Positions 24,999 to 33,497 of a DNA stretch of 64,000 nucleotides are shown here, piece by piece; the stretch's first letter is position 1; each line of letters opens with the position of its first letter. This DNA is from Streptomyces sp. HM190 (GTDB taxonomy: Bacteria > Actinomycetota > Actinomycetes > Streptomycetales > Streptomycetaceae), in the NCBI RefSeq assembly GCF_009857135.1, contig NZ_CP047318.1, forward strand, positions 4,712,001 to 4,776,000. The letters run 5' to 3'. The notes under the pieces are model-generated. The model was not told where the DNA came from. It ran no database searches and was given only the letters and a program-made list of their open reading frames with translations. Both the position numbers and the translations under genes were made by a program.

Positions 24999-26672
24999 TC
25001 AGCTCACGACGACGTCGCGCCGTCGCAGTCCCGCCAGCCCCGTCGCGACCAGGACGACCGCCAGCCCGATCAGGGTCAGCACCGGCGTCCACCGCATCTC
25101 CCCGCCCGGCAGCTTCGGCAGGTGGCCGAAGGGGGAGAGGTCGAGGACGGCCTGGGGGGCGTCGAGCGCCGGGCCGATCCAGCCGATCAGCAGGACGGCG
25201 CCGGCGAGGCCCCAGGCCGCCATGGCCGCCCGGGGGGCGAGGCCGTGCACCAGGACGGCGACGCCGCCGACGACCCACACCCCGGCGACCTGGACGAGGC
25301 AGGCGCCCAGGATCGGGCCGACCTCCTTGCCGTAGCCGAGGGCGAAGCCCACACCGGCGAGCAGCATGATCCACACGGAGCCGGCGAAGGCGACGGTCAG
25401 ATGTCCGGCGGCCCACCGCAGCCGGCCCACGGCGTTGGCGAGGAGGGGTTCGGCCCGGCCCGAGGTCTCCTCGCCGTGCAGCCGCAGGACGGCACCGACG
25501 ACGTAGAGCGCGGCGATCAGCCCGAGCATGCCGATCATCGACGCGAGGAACGCGTCCGTGAGCCCGGAACGGCCGCCCATGCGTTCGAAGATCTGGCGGG
25601 CCCCTTCGTTGTCGGCGACCAGGTCGGCCGCGCCCTCGGTGAGCCCGCCGTAGACGACCCCGGCGAGGAAGAACCCGATGCTCCAGCCGAGCACGCTGCC
25701 CCGCTGCAGCCGCCAGGCCAGCGCGCCCGCCGTCGCGAGGCGGCCCGTGGCCGGTCCCGGGCGGGTCGGCAGGAAGCTCATGCCGACGTCGCGGCGTCCG
25801 GCCAGCGCGTACGCCACCGCGCCCTGGACGAGGGCGGCCCCGACGAACAGCAGCAGCACCCACCACCGCTCATCAGCGAACGAACGCTCGTTTTCGAGCC
25901 ACCCCAGAGGCGACAGCCACGTCAAAAAAGACGAACCGTCGTTCGTGGAAGCGTCGCCCGCTGCCCGCAGCACGAACGCCGCCCCGAGGACCCCCGCCGT
26001 CAGCCCCCGCGCCAGCCGCGCGCTCTCCGTCAGCTGAGCGATCACCGCGGCCGTCGTCGCGAACACCATGCCGACGCCCGCGATCCCCAGCCCGAAGGCC
26101 AGCGCGCCCGCCGCGCCCTGCCCGGCGAGTCCGCCCGTCACCAGCAGCGCCAGCGCGCCGTTCGCGAGCGCAGCCGTGAGCAGCGCCGCCGTCAACGGCG
26201 CCCGGTGCCCCACCATCCCCGACGCGACCACCTCCAGACGGCCGCTCTCCTCCTCGTCGCGCGTGTGGCGGATGACGACGAGCAGGCTCATCACGGCGGC
26301 GAGCAGACCGGCGTAGACACCGACGCGCCACGCGGTCAGGGCGCCGAGGGAGTCGTCGAAGACGGGCCCGACCAGGGCGCGCAGTGACGAGTTGGCGTTC
26401 ATCTGGCGCATCAGGTCGGCGCGTTCGGCGGCGGTGCCGTACAGGCCGCGCAGGCTGTTCGGCATGGAGAGGACCATCAGTCCCGTCACCGCGACCCACA
26501 CCGGCACCATCACCCGGTCCCGCCGCAGCGCGAACCGCAACAGGACCCCCGTACCGGCCAGTTGGCGCGTCCCGCCGTCCCGCCTGGCGAACGCCGAGGG
26601 CGGCGACGGCGGTGACGACGGCGGAGTCGAGGCCGAGGGCGTGGACGCGGGGGTGTTGCCGACGGCGGTCAT
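24999..26672 (-). CDS. ABC exporter permease, 557 aa
   Basis: Membrane subunit of an ABC-2-like exporter with about 12 helices arranged as two similar halves (FALRRDRVMVPVWVAVTGLM in the first, WRLQRGSVLGWSIGFFLAG in the second). The family is often annotated as an exporter of polyketide antibiotics. GTG/ATG start at 26672 overlaps the stop of the ATPase gene by 4 nt, so the two are translated together. The Ser/Pro-rich leader of 30 residues is probably cytosolic. A strained patch of non-optimal codons near 25890-25950 (AACGAACGTTCG-like) has no effect on the frame. Confidence 0.88.
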   Translation of the reverse strand: MTAVGNTPASTPSASTPPSSPPSPPSAFARRDGGTRQLAGTGVLLRFALRRDRVMVPVWVAVTGLMVLSMPNSLRGLYGTAAERADLMRQMNANSSLRALVGPVFDDSLGALTAWRVGVYAGLLAAVMSLLVVIRHTRDEEESGRLEVVASGMVGHRAPLTAALLTAALANGALALLVTGGLAGQGAAGALAFGLGIAGVGMVFATTAAVIAQLTESARLARGLTAGVLGAAFVLRAAGDASTNDGSSFLTWLSPLGWLENERSFADERWWVLLLFVGAALVQGAVAYALAGRRDVGMSFLPTRPGPATGRLATAGALAWRLQRGSVLGWSIGFFLAGVVYGGLTEGAADLVADNEGARQIFERMGGRSGLTDAFLASMIGMLGLIAALYVVGAVLRLHGEETSGRAEPLLANAVGRLRWAAGHLTVAFAGSVWIMLLAGVGFALGYGKEVGPILGACLVQVAGVWVVGGVAVLVHGLAPRAAMAAWGLAGAVLLIGWIGPALDAPQAVLDLSPFGHLPKLPGGEMRWTPVLTLIGLAVVLVATGLAGLRRRDVVVS

Positions 26673-27649
26673 CGCGTGGTCGTCCTCTCCTGAGCGTGGG
26701 CGTCGGTGCCGCCCCCGGAAGCGGCTCCCTCGTCATCGGCGCCGCCCGCGTCCCGGACGTCGTCCTGGTAGTGCCGCAGGAAGAGTTCTTCCAGGGTGGG
26801 CGGCGTCGAGGTCAGGGACCGTACGCCCGACTCGGTCAGCGAGCGCAGGACGGCGTCGAGTTTGTCGGTGTCGACCTGGAGGCGGACCCGGTTGCCCTGG
26901 ACGTCGAGGTCGTGGACGCCGGGGAGGCGGGACAGGTCGCCCGGCGGGGAGGCGAGTTCGGCGGCGACGGCCGTACGGGTCAGGTGGCGCAGGTCGGCCA
27001 GGGAACCGCTCTCGACGGTGACGCCCTTGCGGATGATGCTCACCCGGTCGCACAGCTCCTCGACCTCGCTGAGGATGTGGGACGACAGCAGGACGGTGCG
27101 GCCCCGGTCGCGTTCCTCGCGCACGCAGTGCTGGAAGACCTCCTCCATCAGCGGGTCGAGGCCGGAGGTCGGCTCGTCGAGGATGAGCAGGTCGACGTCG
27201 GAGGCGAACGCGGCGACGAGGGCGACCTTCTGGCGGTTGCCCTTCGAGTAGGTGCGGCCCTTCTTCGTCGGGTCCAGCTCGAAGCGGTCGGTCAGTTCGG
27301 CGCGGCGGCGGGGGTCGAGTCCTCCGCGCAGCCGGCCGTAGAGGTCGATGACCTCGCCGCCGGACAGGTTCCGCCAGAGGGTGACGTCGCCGGGTACGTA
27401 GGCGATGCGGCGGTGTGCCTCCACCGCGTCCTTCCACGGGTCGCGGCCCAGGATCCGGGTGGACCCGGAGTCGGCGCGGAGCAGGCCGAGGAGGACGCGG
27501 ATGGCGGTGGACTTGCCGGCGCCGTTGGGGCCGAGGAAGCCGTGGACCTCGCCGGTCTCGACGGTCAGGTCGAGGCCGGCGAGAGCGTGGGTCCGCCCGA
27601 AGGACTTGTGGAGTCCGGCGACCTCGATGGCTGGGTTGGCCTTCGTCAT
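26669..27649 (-). CDS. ABC transporter ATP-binding protein, 326 aa
   Basis: Walker A GPNGAGKST (40-48), Q-loop region, signature motif in the DrrA-like variant YSKGNRQKV in place of LSGGQ, Walker B LLILDEPTSGLDP and the H-loop SSHILSE. About 90 C-terminal residues form the extra domain of this subfamily, ending in a disordered tail with DAHAQERTTTR. Energises the exporter encoded next to it. Start ATG 27649. Transcribed divergently from the MarR-type gene, with a nested palindrome 11 bp upstream of its start. Confidence 0.93.
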   Translation of the reverse strand: MTKANPAIEVAGLHKSFGRTHALAGLDLTVETGEVHGFLGPNGAGKSTAIRVLLGLLRADSGSTRILGRDPWKDAVEAHRRIAYVPGDVTLWRNLSGGEVIDLYGRLRGGLDPRRRAELTDRFELDPTKKGRTYSKGNRQKVALVAAFASDVDLLILDEPTSGLDPLMEEVFQHCVREERDRGRTVLLSSHILSEVEELCDRVSIIRKGVTVESGSLADLRHLTRTAVAAELASPPGDLSRLPGVHDLDVQGNRVRLQVDTDKLDAVLRSLTESGVRSLTSTPPTLEELFLRHYQDDVRDAGGADDEGAASGGGTDAHAQERTTTR

Positions 27650-27659
27650 GCTCCGAACG

Positions 27660-27698
27660 TACGCTTACTTCAGAAATTTGTGAAGTTAAGGAAGCGTA
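27660..27698. promoter_or_regulatory. Nested palindromic operator between the ABC exporter and marR genes
   Basis: Outer arms TACGCTT (27660-27666) and AAGCGTA (27692-27698) are perfect complements. Inside, ACTTCA (27667-27672) and TGAAGT (27681-27686) form a second perfect pair around GAAATTTG. For the rightward gene, TTAAGG (27686-27691) and TAGACT (27710-27715) make an 18-bp-spaced promoter overlapping the palindrome. This AT-rich island is striking in the GC-rich context and is a likely binding site for the adjacent MarR-type regulator. Confidence 0.7.
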
Positions 27699-27800
27699 TG
27701 AATCGACAGTAGACTGTTTCGGCGGGTGGCCGTGGCGTGACGGTGGCGTGGTGGCGTGGTGGCGCGACCGGGGTGCCTGACCAGGGGAGATGATCCAGCG

Positions 27801-28472
27801 ATGGCGGAAGCGAAGTCCGGGGGCGAGCCCCGGGCCGAAGGTGAGGTCCAGGCCGAGGCCGCGGTGCCTGGGGTGCCGGGCGCCGACTCCGCGACCTCCG
27901 GCCCCTGGGACGTCGACTCCGTCGGTGGCCGCTCGGCAGGTGACATGGCTGAGGACGACGGGGCCGAGGAGAGGGCGGAGGGTGCGGAGGGGGCCGAGCG
28001 GGATCCCGAGGCGGTCTCGCGTTTCGTCGAGCACTTCGCCGCGCAGCTCGTCGAGGCCGGGGTGCCGCGGATGCCGGCCCGCGTCTTCGCCGCGCTGCTC
28101 GCCTCCGACACCGGCGCGCTGACCTCCGCCCAACTGGGCGAACAGCTGCAGATCAGCCCCGCCGCCGTATCGGGCGCCGTCCGCTACCTGGCCCAGGTGC
28201 ACCTGGTGTCACGCGAGCGTGAGCCCGGTTCGCGGCGTGAGCGCTACCGCGTCCACAGCGACCAGTGGTACGAGGCCCTCACCAACCGCGAGGCGATCAT
28301 CAAGCGGTGGGAGGACGCGCTGCGCGAGGGCGTCGCGAGCCTCGGCGCCGACAGCCCTGCGGGCCGCCGCCTCACCGAGACCCTCGCGTTCTTCGAGTTC
28401 GTCGAGGTGGAGGTCGAGGCGATCATGGCCCGCTGGCGCATCCACCGCGACCAGTTGTTCGGCCGGGACTGA
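27801..28472 (+). CDS. MarR/GbsR-type transcriptional regulator, 223 aa
   Basis: ATG 27801 has AGGGGAGA at the right distance. Residues 1-75 are an acidic, Ala/Glu-rich disordered extension. Then EAVSRFVEHFAAQLVEAGVP, a winged helix with LTSAQLGEQLQISPAAVSGAVRYLAQVHLV and the wing REREPGSRRERYRV. A C-terminal helical region LAFFEFVEVEVEAIMARWRI follows. The combination fits the GbsR-like branch of MarR that usually represses a neighbouring exporter. It probably binds the palindrome in the divergent promoter; the ligand could be the exporter substrate. Confidence 0.88.
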   Translation: MAEAKSGGEPRAEGEVQAEAAVPGVPGADSATSGPWDVDSVGGRSAGDMAEDDGAEERAEGAEGAERDPEAVSRFVEHFAAQLVEAGVPRMPARVFAALLASDTGALTSAQLGEQLQISPAAVSGAVRYLAQVHLVSREREPGSRRERYRVHSDQWYEALTNREAIIKRWEDALREGVASLGADSPAGRRLTETLAFFEFVEVEVEAIMARWRIHRDQLFGRD

Positions 28473-28544
28473 CACCGGGTCCGAAAGCGGCCGGAGCCGA
28501 CTGCGGAGGGCCTGGCGCCCGCCGTCCGGCGCCCGCCGCCCCCG

Positions 28545-29051
28545 CTAATCGGCCGACTCGACGGATTCGGCCGACTCGGTGCCCCTTTCCGTACGGCTCG
28601 CCAGGCGTTCGTAGCGCTGGCGGGCGGCCTGCGGGGTCTGGAGGCCCAGGCCGAACGCGATCTCCGGCCAGGTCATGCCCCGGCCCCGGGCCATTTCCAG
28701 GAGTCCGACCTCCAGCTCGTCCATCTCCGCGCGGGCCGACGGGACGAGGCTCAGCGCGGCGGTGATGTCCGCCCGGTCGACCTCCGGCTCCCCGTCCTCC
28801 AGCAGTGCGCCACCACTGAGCAGGAACGACACCAGCCGCACGGCCTCGTGCGGGCTCAGGACGAGCGGGTGCACCTGCCGGCGGCGCTGCCCGTCCGTGG
28901 CCGCGTGCCGCTCGGCGATACGGAACAACGAGGTGTACGTCCGCTGTGTCCGTGCCTCGTCGGCGTTCGGCGGAGTGAACGGGTCGGGGGAGCCGGAGTG
29001 GCAGGTGGGGTCCGGGGCCGGCGTCGACGCGGCCGAGGGCTTCGGTGTCAT
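28545..29051 (-). CDS. Putative DNA-binding HTH protein, 168 aa
   Basis: Start ATG 29051 (MTPKPSAASTPAPDPTC) with a GAGGC weak ribosome site; ATG 29078 would put the start inside a palindrome and is less likely. Proline-rich leader, then a helical domain from about residue 40. The C-terminal part GMTWPEIAFGLGLQTPQAARQRYERL reads as a helix-turn-helix. Tail is Glu/Ser-rich. Streptomyces encode many such small unnamed regulators. Convergent with the marR gene, 72 bp apart. Confidence 0.65.
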   Translation of the reverse strand: MTPKPSAASTPAPDPTCHSGSPDPFTPPNADEARTQRTYTSLFRIAERHAATDGQRRRQVHPLVLSPHEAVRLVSFLLSGGALLEDGEPEVDRADITAALSLVPSARAEMDELEVGLLEMARGRGMTWPEIAFGLGLQTPQAARQRYERLASRTERGTESAESVESAD

Positions 29052-29071
29052 GCGTTCAGCCTCGGATGCAA

Positions 29072-29083
29072 ACAACATGTTGT
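29072..29083. promoter_or_regulatory. Palindrome ACAACATGTTGT upstream of the HTH gene
   Basis: Perfect 12-bp palindrome ACAACATGTTGT, 21 bp upstream of the HTH gene start and overlapping TTGACA on its strand. Next to it, three tandem copies of an 8-mer TGTGCAGC lie at 29095-29119. Position suggests an autoregulatory operator. Confidence 0.5.
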
Positions 29084-29238
29084 CAACGTTTTATTGTGCA
29101 GCTGTGCAGCTGTGCAGCTAGTGCCGCCTGTGAGGCTCTGTGGAGCTGTGACGCCTGGCCGGAGAGCGGCGGTCCGCCGACGATGACCGCGCTCGTTGCT
29201 ACTCTCCGCGTCAACGACGGTGACGACGGGGGGCGATC

Positions 29239-29640
29239 ATGGGATCGGACAAGGAAGCGCGACCACCGGCCCCTTCGAGCCCGTCCCGCTCCTGGTCCAC
29301 AGGCGTGGCAGCGGGCGCCCTCTTCGGAGGACTGGCCGCCGTCGTGTCGGTGGTCGCCATCGGGAGGGCATGGGCCGCGTGCGATGTCGGCGGCGGCGGG
29401 AACGGCATCACGCTGCTCCTCCTAGCCCCGGTCGTCTGGGTCGCCGCGGCGGTCCCCTGGCTCGTTCTGCACGGCACGCTCGGACGCCGTCACCGAGGGG
29501 CGGCGCTGGCGGTCGGGCTGCTGTTCACGCTGTGGTTCACGTGGTTCCTGGTGACCTGGCTGGGCATCCCGGACTCGTACCCCGCGCCCCTCTGCCCGGG
29601 CAACGTCCCCCCGTGGTGGCCGACCCTCCTCCCCACCTGA
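29239..29640 (+). CDS. Small membrane protein, 133 aa
   Basis: ATG 29239 (MGSDKEARPPAPSSPSRSW). Three hydrophobic helices: TGVAAGALFGGLAAVVSVVA, ITLLLLAPVVWVAAAVPWLV and GAALAVGLLFTLWFTWFLV, with short RR-rich loops. C-terminus ends LCPGNVPPWWPTLLPT. No family recognised. Downstream lies a broken small gene, so this may be the surviving member of a pair. Confidence 0.6.
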   Translation: MGSDKEARPPAPSSPSRSWSTGVAAGALFGGLAAVVSVVAIGRAWAACDVGGGGNGITLLLLAPVVWVAAAVPWLVLHGTLGRRHRGAALAVGLLFTLWFTWFLVTWLGIPDSYPAPLCPGNVPPWWPTLLPT

Positions 29641-29725
29641 CCCCGCGCGGCGGCGTGACCGAAACGCCCTGCCCGGCGCCCCGCGGACGTGCCCGGACCC
29701 TCCGCGCCGCCGCCGGTGGCCGGGC

Positions 29726-29946
29726 GACGACCACTGGTGGGAGAGCAACATCGCCGAAGAGGACTCCTCCTGGGCCAAACCACGGCAGCATCTCCGGCGC
29801 AGGCATCAAGGACCACGTGAAGGTGTACCCCAGCGGCAACCTGGGCGGCCGCACGACCATCTGCCTCACCCCCCGGCCAGGAGGTCGGGCACAACGGCGC
29901 CGCCGACGACAACGGCGAGCCCCACACGTGGGCCACCGGCTGCTGA
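29726..29946 (+). pseudogene. Broken small gene with two frameshifts
   Basis: Three consecutive segments read as one protein only if the frame changes twice. They are DHWWESNIAEEDSSWAKP (29732-29785), SISGAGIKDHVKVYPSG followed by NLGGRTTICLTP (about 29788-29875), and GQEVGHNGAADDNGEPHTW with ATGC and stop TGA 29944-29946. Codon bias is good in each segment. The N-terminus is not identifiable. Composition (Gly, Asn, Asp, Trp, few Cys) suggests a secreted protein. Family unknown. Confidence 0.5.
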
Positions 29947-30084
29947 CGCCGCTCACCGGGCGGGCACCGCGCGCCGGTGACCGGCCGCGGAGCACGTGAA
30001 CGAAGGTGCCCGACCACCGACGGGTACTCGCAACGCAGGCCGCTCGCCCTCACGACCGACGGGTACTCGCCCCGCAGGCCGCGT

Positions 30085-31080
30085 TCACGCGGGCAACGTC
30101 AGCCCCCACGCCCCCTCCCGCACCGTCCACGTCCGGGTCCGTACCGGTCCGGCCACCACCAGGGAGTCCGCCCGGTAGCGGAAGTCCGCGCCGGACACCG
30201 TCACCCGCTGCCCCACCGCCCGCAGCGGCGCGGCCTCGGCGCCCACGGACACCGGCCGGACCTCGACGTCCGCGCCGCCGTGCGTGCCGGGGGCGATCGA
30301 CACGCCCTGCACCGGCTGGTCGAGGTCGACGAGCGTCACCCCGTCCACCTCCACCCGCAGCCGGGAGGGGCCCACCGGGGCGGGGGAGGCGACCCGTATC
30401 CGGGCGGGCCGCGCGACGCGCGCGATCCGGGGCGGGCGCGCGGACAACGTCCGCACCAGGGACTGCGGCCAGTGCCGCAGCCACGACTGATGCCCGGAGG
30501 AGTCACCGTCAGCCCCCGCACCGGGCCGCGCGCGGAAACCGGCCCCGGCCCCGGCGCCTGCCGTGTCTCCCGCCCTCTCGGCCTCTGTCTCCGCCTCTCC
30601 CTCCGCCTCCGCGGCCGTCCCGGCTTCCGTGCCGAGTGCGGTCGCCCCTACGGGCGCCGGGATGCGCAGGGTGCCGAGCACCACCCCGTCGCTGTCGTCG
30701 ACGAGCAGATCCAGCCGCCGTTCGACACCGTCGAGGGCGGCCCGCGCGGCGGCCACGGCACCGGTCGGCACCCCGAGCGACCGGGCCAGGCCCAGCGCCG
30801 GCCCCACCGGAACCATGGCCAACGCGCACGCCGTCAGCTCCCGCTGCCGGTGCAGAAGGGCCACCGCGCGCAGCAGCGCACGGTCGTCCCCGACCACCAC
30901 CGGCCGCCGGGAACCCCGCCGTGCCAGCACCCGGGCGAATTCCTCGGGGCCTTCCGGAAGACACACTTTCGTACTCGCCGCACCCGCGCTGAGCACGTCT
31001 TTCGCGATCCTTACCGCCTCACCGTCCGTGTGACGGGCGAGGGGGTCGATGACCACGAGGAGCTGGTCGCCAGTCGCCAC
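30085..31080 (-). CDS. Diacylglycerol-kinase-like protein lacking the GGDGT motif, 331 aa
   Basis: Resembles the diacylglycerol/lipid kinase fold: DQLLVVIDPLARHTDGEAVR opening strand-loop, a helix, and a C-terminal beta-rich lobe with LRVEVDGVTLVDLDQPVQGV. The nucleotide-binding GGDGT expected after the second strand is replaced by VVVGDDRALLRAV, so kinase activity is doubtful. Between the lobes sits an insertion rich in Ala, Gly and Glu (about residues 165-215). GTG 31080 is preferred, with AGGA upstream. Divergent from purA; the pairing is one I recall as common in Streptomyces. Confidence 0.65.
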   Translation of the reverse strand: MATGDQLLVVIDPLARHTDGEAVRIAKDVLSAGAASTKVCLPEGPEEFARVLARRGSRRPVVVGDDRALLRAVALLHRQRELTACALAMVPVGPALGLARSLGVPTGAVAAARAALDGVERRLDLLVDDSDGVVLGTLRIPAPVGATALGTEAGTAAEAEGEAETEAERAGDTAGAGAGAGFRARPGAGADGDSSGHQSWLRHWPQSLVRTLSARPPRIARVARPARIRVASPAPVGPSRLRVEVDGVTLVDLDQPVQGVSIAPGTHGGADVEVRPVSVGAEAAPLRAVGQRVTVSGADFRYRADSLVVAGPVRTRTWTVREGAWGLTLPA

Positions 31081-31105
31081 CTCGGTCCTGCCTCGCTTCC
31101 TCGGG

Positions 31106-31150
31106 TAGCATCTTTGTGCAAGAGCCCCTTGCGCTATTGCGCCAGGGGCT
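31106..31150 (+). promoter_or_regulatory. purA promoter and leader hairpin
   Basis: TAGCAT at 31106-31111 is a good -10 for purA. Just after it, AGCCCCT (31123-31129) pairs with AGGGGCT (31144-31150), and inside GCGC-TATT-GCGC forms a second stem, giving a near-continuous hairpin early in the leader, about 130 bp before the GTG. Could be an attenuator or an mRNA-stabilising element; it is not a known purine riboswitch fold. Confidence 0.5.
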
Positions 31151-31279
31151 TCGTCTATTCCGGGGCATCCGGGTCCACAGTCTGCGACCAACGGTGGTCG
31201 CGGTGCACGCGGCGGGCATTCAAGCCACCGCGTACGCCCCCGACCTTGGACATGCCCCGCCCGGAAGGGGTGTACGCGC

Positions 31280-32563
31280 GTGCCCGCACTTGTGCTGCTC
31301 GGTGCTCAGTGGGGTGACGAGGGTAAAGGGAAGGCCACCGACCTGCTCGGCGGTTCCGTGGACTACGTGGTCCGCTATCAGGGCGGCAACAACGCCGGCC
31401 ACACGGTCGTCGTCGGCGACCAGAAGTACGCCCTCCACCTTCTCCCCTCCGGCATCCTCACTCCGGAGTGCACTCCGGTCATCGGCAACGGCGTCGTCGT
31501 CGACCCGTCGGTCCTGCTCTCCGAGCTGAGCGGTCTGAACGAGCGCGGCGTCGACACGTCCAAGCTCCTGATCAGCGGCAACGCTCACATCATCACGCCG
31601 TACAACGTCACGGTCGACAAGGTCACCGAGCGCTTCCTCGGCAAGCGCAAGATCGGCACGACGGGGCGGGGCATCGGCCCCACCTACGCGGACAAGATCA
31701 ACCGTGTGGGCATCCGGGTGCAGGACCTGTACGACGAGTCGATCCTGACGCAGAAGGTCGAGGCTGCCCTCGACGTCAAGAACCAGGTCCTGACCAAGCT
31801 CTACAACCGGCGCGCCATCGCCGTCGAGCAGGTCGTCGAGGAGCTGCTGGGCTACGCCGACAAGCTCGCCCCGTACGTCGCCGACACGGTCCTGGTCCTC
31901 AACCAGGCCCTCGACGACGACAAGGTGGTCCTCTTCGAGGGCGGCCAGGGCACGCTCCTGGACATCGACCACGGCACGTACCCCTTCGTGACCTCCTCCA
32001 ACCCGACGGCCGGCGGTGCCTGCACGGGTGCGGGCGTCGGCCCCACGAAGATCAGCCGCGTCATCGGCATCCTCAAGGCGTACACGACACGTGTCGGCGC
32101 GGGCCCGTTCCCGACGGAACTGTTCGACGAGGACGGCGAGGCGCTGCGCCGCATCGGTGGCGAGCGCGGTGTGACCACCGGCCGTGACCGGCGCTGCGGC
32201 TGGTTCGACGCGGTCATCGCCCGGTACGCGACCCGCGTGAACGGTCTGACGGACTTCTTCCTCACCAAGCTCGACGTCCTCACCGGCTGGGAGCAGATCC
32301 CGGTCTGCGTGGCCTACGAGATCGACGGCAGGCGCGTCGAGGAACTGCCCTACTCCCAGACCGACTTCCACCACGCCAAGCCGGTCTACGAGATGCTCCC
32401 CGGCTGGTCCGAGGACATCTCCAAGGCCAAGTCGTTCTCCGACCTGCCGAAGAACGCCCAGGCGTACGTCAAGGCCCTGGAGGACATGTCCGGCGCCCCG
32501 ATCTCCGCCATCGGCGTGGGCCCGGGCCGCGACGAGACGATCGAGATCAACTCGTTCATCTAG
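31280..32563 (+). CDS. purA: Adenylosuccinate synthetase
   Basis: Joins IMP and aspartate using GTP, the first committed step to AMP. 427 aa, full length. GTG 31280 preceded by AAGGGG. Family motifs: WGDEGKGKATDLL (GTP loop and catalytic Asp), GGNNAGHTVV, GTTGRGIGPTYADK, EGGQGTLLDIDHGTYPFVTSSN, and VTTGRDRRCGWFDAV with base and substrate contacts. Monocistronic: own promoter and a strong hairpin follow. Confidence 0.98.
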   Translation: MPALVLLGAQWGDEGKGKATDLLGGSVDYVVRYQGGNNAGHTVVVGDQKYALHLLPSGILTPECTPVIGNGVVVDPSVLLSELSGLNERGVDTSKLLISGNAHIITPYNVTVDKVTERFLGKRKIGTTGRGIGPTYADKINRVGIRVQDLYDESILTQKVEAALDVKNQVLTKLYNRRAIAVEQVVEELLGYADKLAPYVADTVLVLNQALDDDKVVLFEGGQGTLLDIDHGTYPFVTSSNPTAGGACTGAGVGPTKISRVIGILKAYTTRVGAGPFPTELFDEDGEALRRIGGERGVTTGRDRRCGWFDAVIARYATRVNGLTDFFLTKLDVLTGWEQIPVCVAYEIDGRRVEELPYSQTDFHHAKPVYEMLPGWSEDISKAKSFSDLPKNAQAYVKALEDMSGAPISAIGVGPGRDETIEINSFI

Positions 32564-32598
32564 CGCCGGAGCCCGACAGGGCACCCGCACCACCCCCT

Positions 32599-32638
32599 GA
32601 CGGTGCGGCCGACTCACCCCGAGTCCGGCCGCACCGTC
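32599..32638 (+). terminator. Hairpin terminator of purA
   Basis: GACGGTGCGGCC-GACTC (32599-32615) pairs with GAGTC-C-GGCCGCACCGTC (32621-32638), leaving one bulged C, with a 5-nt loop. It begins 36 bp after the stop. Confidence 0.85.
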
Positions 32639-32791
32639 GGTCGTCAGGCGCCGCGGCCATCACGTGTGGCCGGGTACGGCTGTCGTCTCAGCGGATGACT
32701 TCTCCGACCTGCCCTCGGTCGCCGAGCCGCTGTTCAGGGAGGCAGGTGGCGAGATCCGCCCCGGTTGTCGCGGGCCCGTGGGCGCCGTCCC

Positions 32792-33442
32792 TCAGCTGAA
32801 GATGATCATCGAGCCCTGGGCCAGGCTGCGGGTCGCCGCCGCGTTCAGGCCCAGCCAGACGTGGCGTTCGCGGGCGAACGGGCTGGAGTCGAACGGCGCG
32901 GGAGCGGCGGGTTCCTCCAACGACGTCGGCGCGAGCGGCGGGGCCGGGGCCAGCGGCGGGTTCGCCGGGTCGATCCCGATCGCCGGGGCCACGATCTCCA
33001 GTTCGCGCAGCAGGCCCTGGGAGGAGCCCAGCGGGCCGTTGCCGGCGAGGAGTTCGTCGTTGGCCAGCGGGTGCGGGAAGTCCACGGGGACGTACGCGCC
33101 GGCGTGGTCGTAGTGCCAGACGAGATGCGACTGCTGGGCCGTCGTCTCGAACATCTCCAGCAGTTGCTCGTAGTCGCCGCCCAGCTCTCCGACGGGCGTC
33201 ACCGGCAGCCCGCACACCTGCAACAGGTACACCCGGCGCAGGAAGTGCAGCGCGTCGTAGTCGAAACCCGCGATCGGGGCGACCTCCCCGGTCAGTCCCG
33301 GCATGTACTGGAACACGGGCACCGGCGGCAGTCCGGCCTCGCCCAGCACCTGGTTGTAGAGCGCGAGTTCCTCGGCGAAGGGGTTGTCGGGCGTGTGGCA
33401 GAGCACGTCGACGAGCGGGACCAACCAGAGGTCACAGGCCAA
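32792..33442 (-). CDS. Conserved hypothetical protein, 216 aa
   Basis: The TTG at 33442 (LACDLWLVPLVDVLCHTPDN) is chosen because AGGAG lies 8 bp upstream and codon bias fades before it. Contains VAPIAGFDYDALHFLRRVYL and SHLVWHYDHAGAYVPVDFP, both well structured, then a Pro/Ala-rich loop and WLGLNAAATRSLAQGSMIIFS. Soluble, no signal peptide. No family name known to me; likely conserved in Streptomyces downstream of purA. Function unknown. Confidence 0.75.
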   Translation of the reverse strand: MACDLWLVPLVDVLCHTPDNPFAEELALYNQVLGEAGLPPVPVFQYMPGLTGEVAPIAGFDYDALHFLRRVYLLQVCGLPVTPVGELGGDYEQLLEMFETTAQQSHLVWHYDHAGAYVPVDFPHPLANDELLAGNGPLGSSQGLLRELEIVAPAIGIDPANPPLAPAPPLAPTSLEEPAAPAPFDSSPFARERHVWLGLNAAATRSLAQGSMIIFS

Positions 33443-33497
33443 GGGAGCACTCCTCACAGTGTGGGCGGGGAAGAAGCGTAGTCGCTGAACGCCGCCT

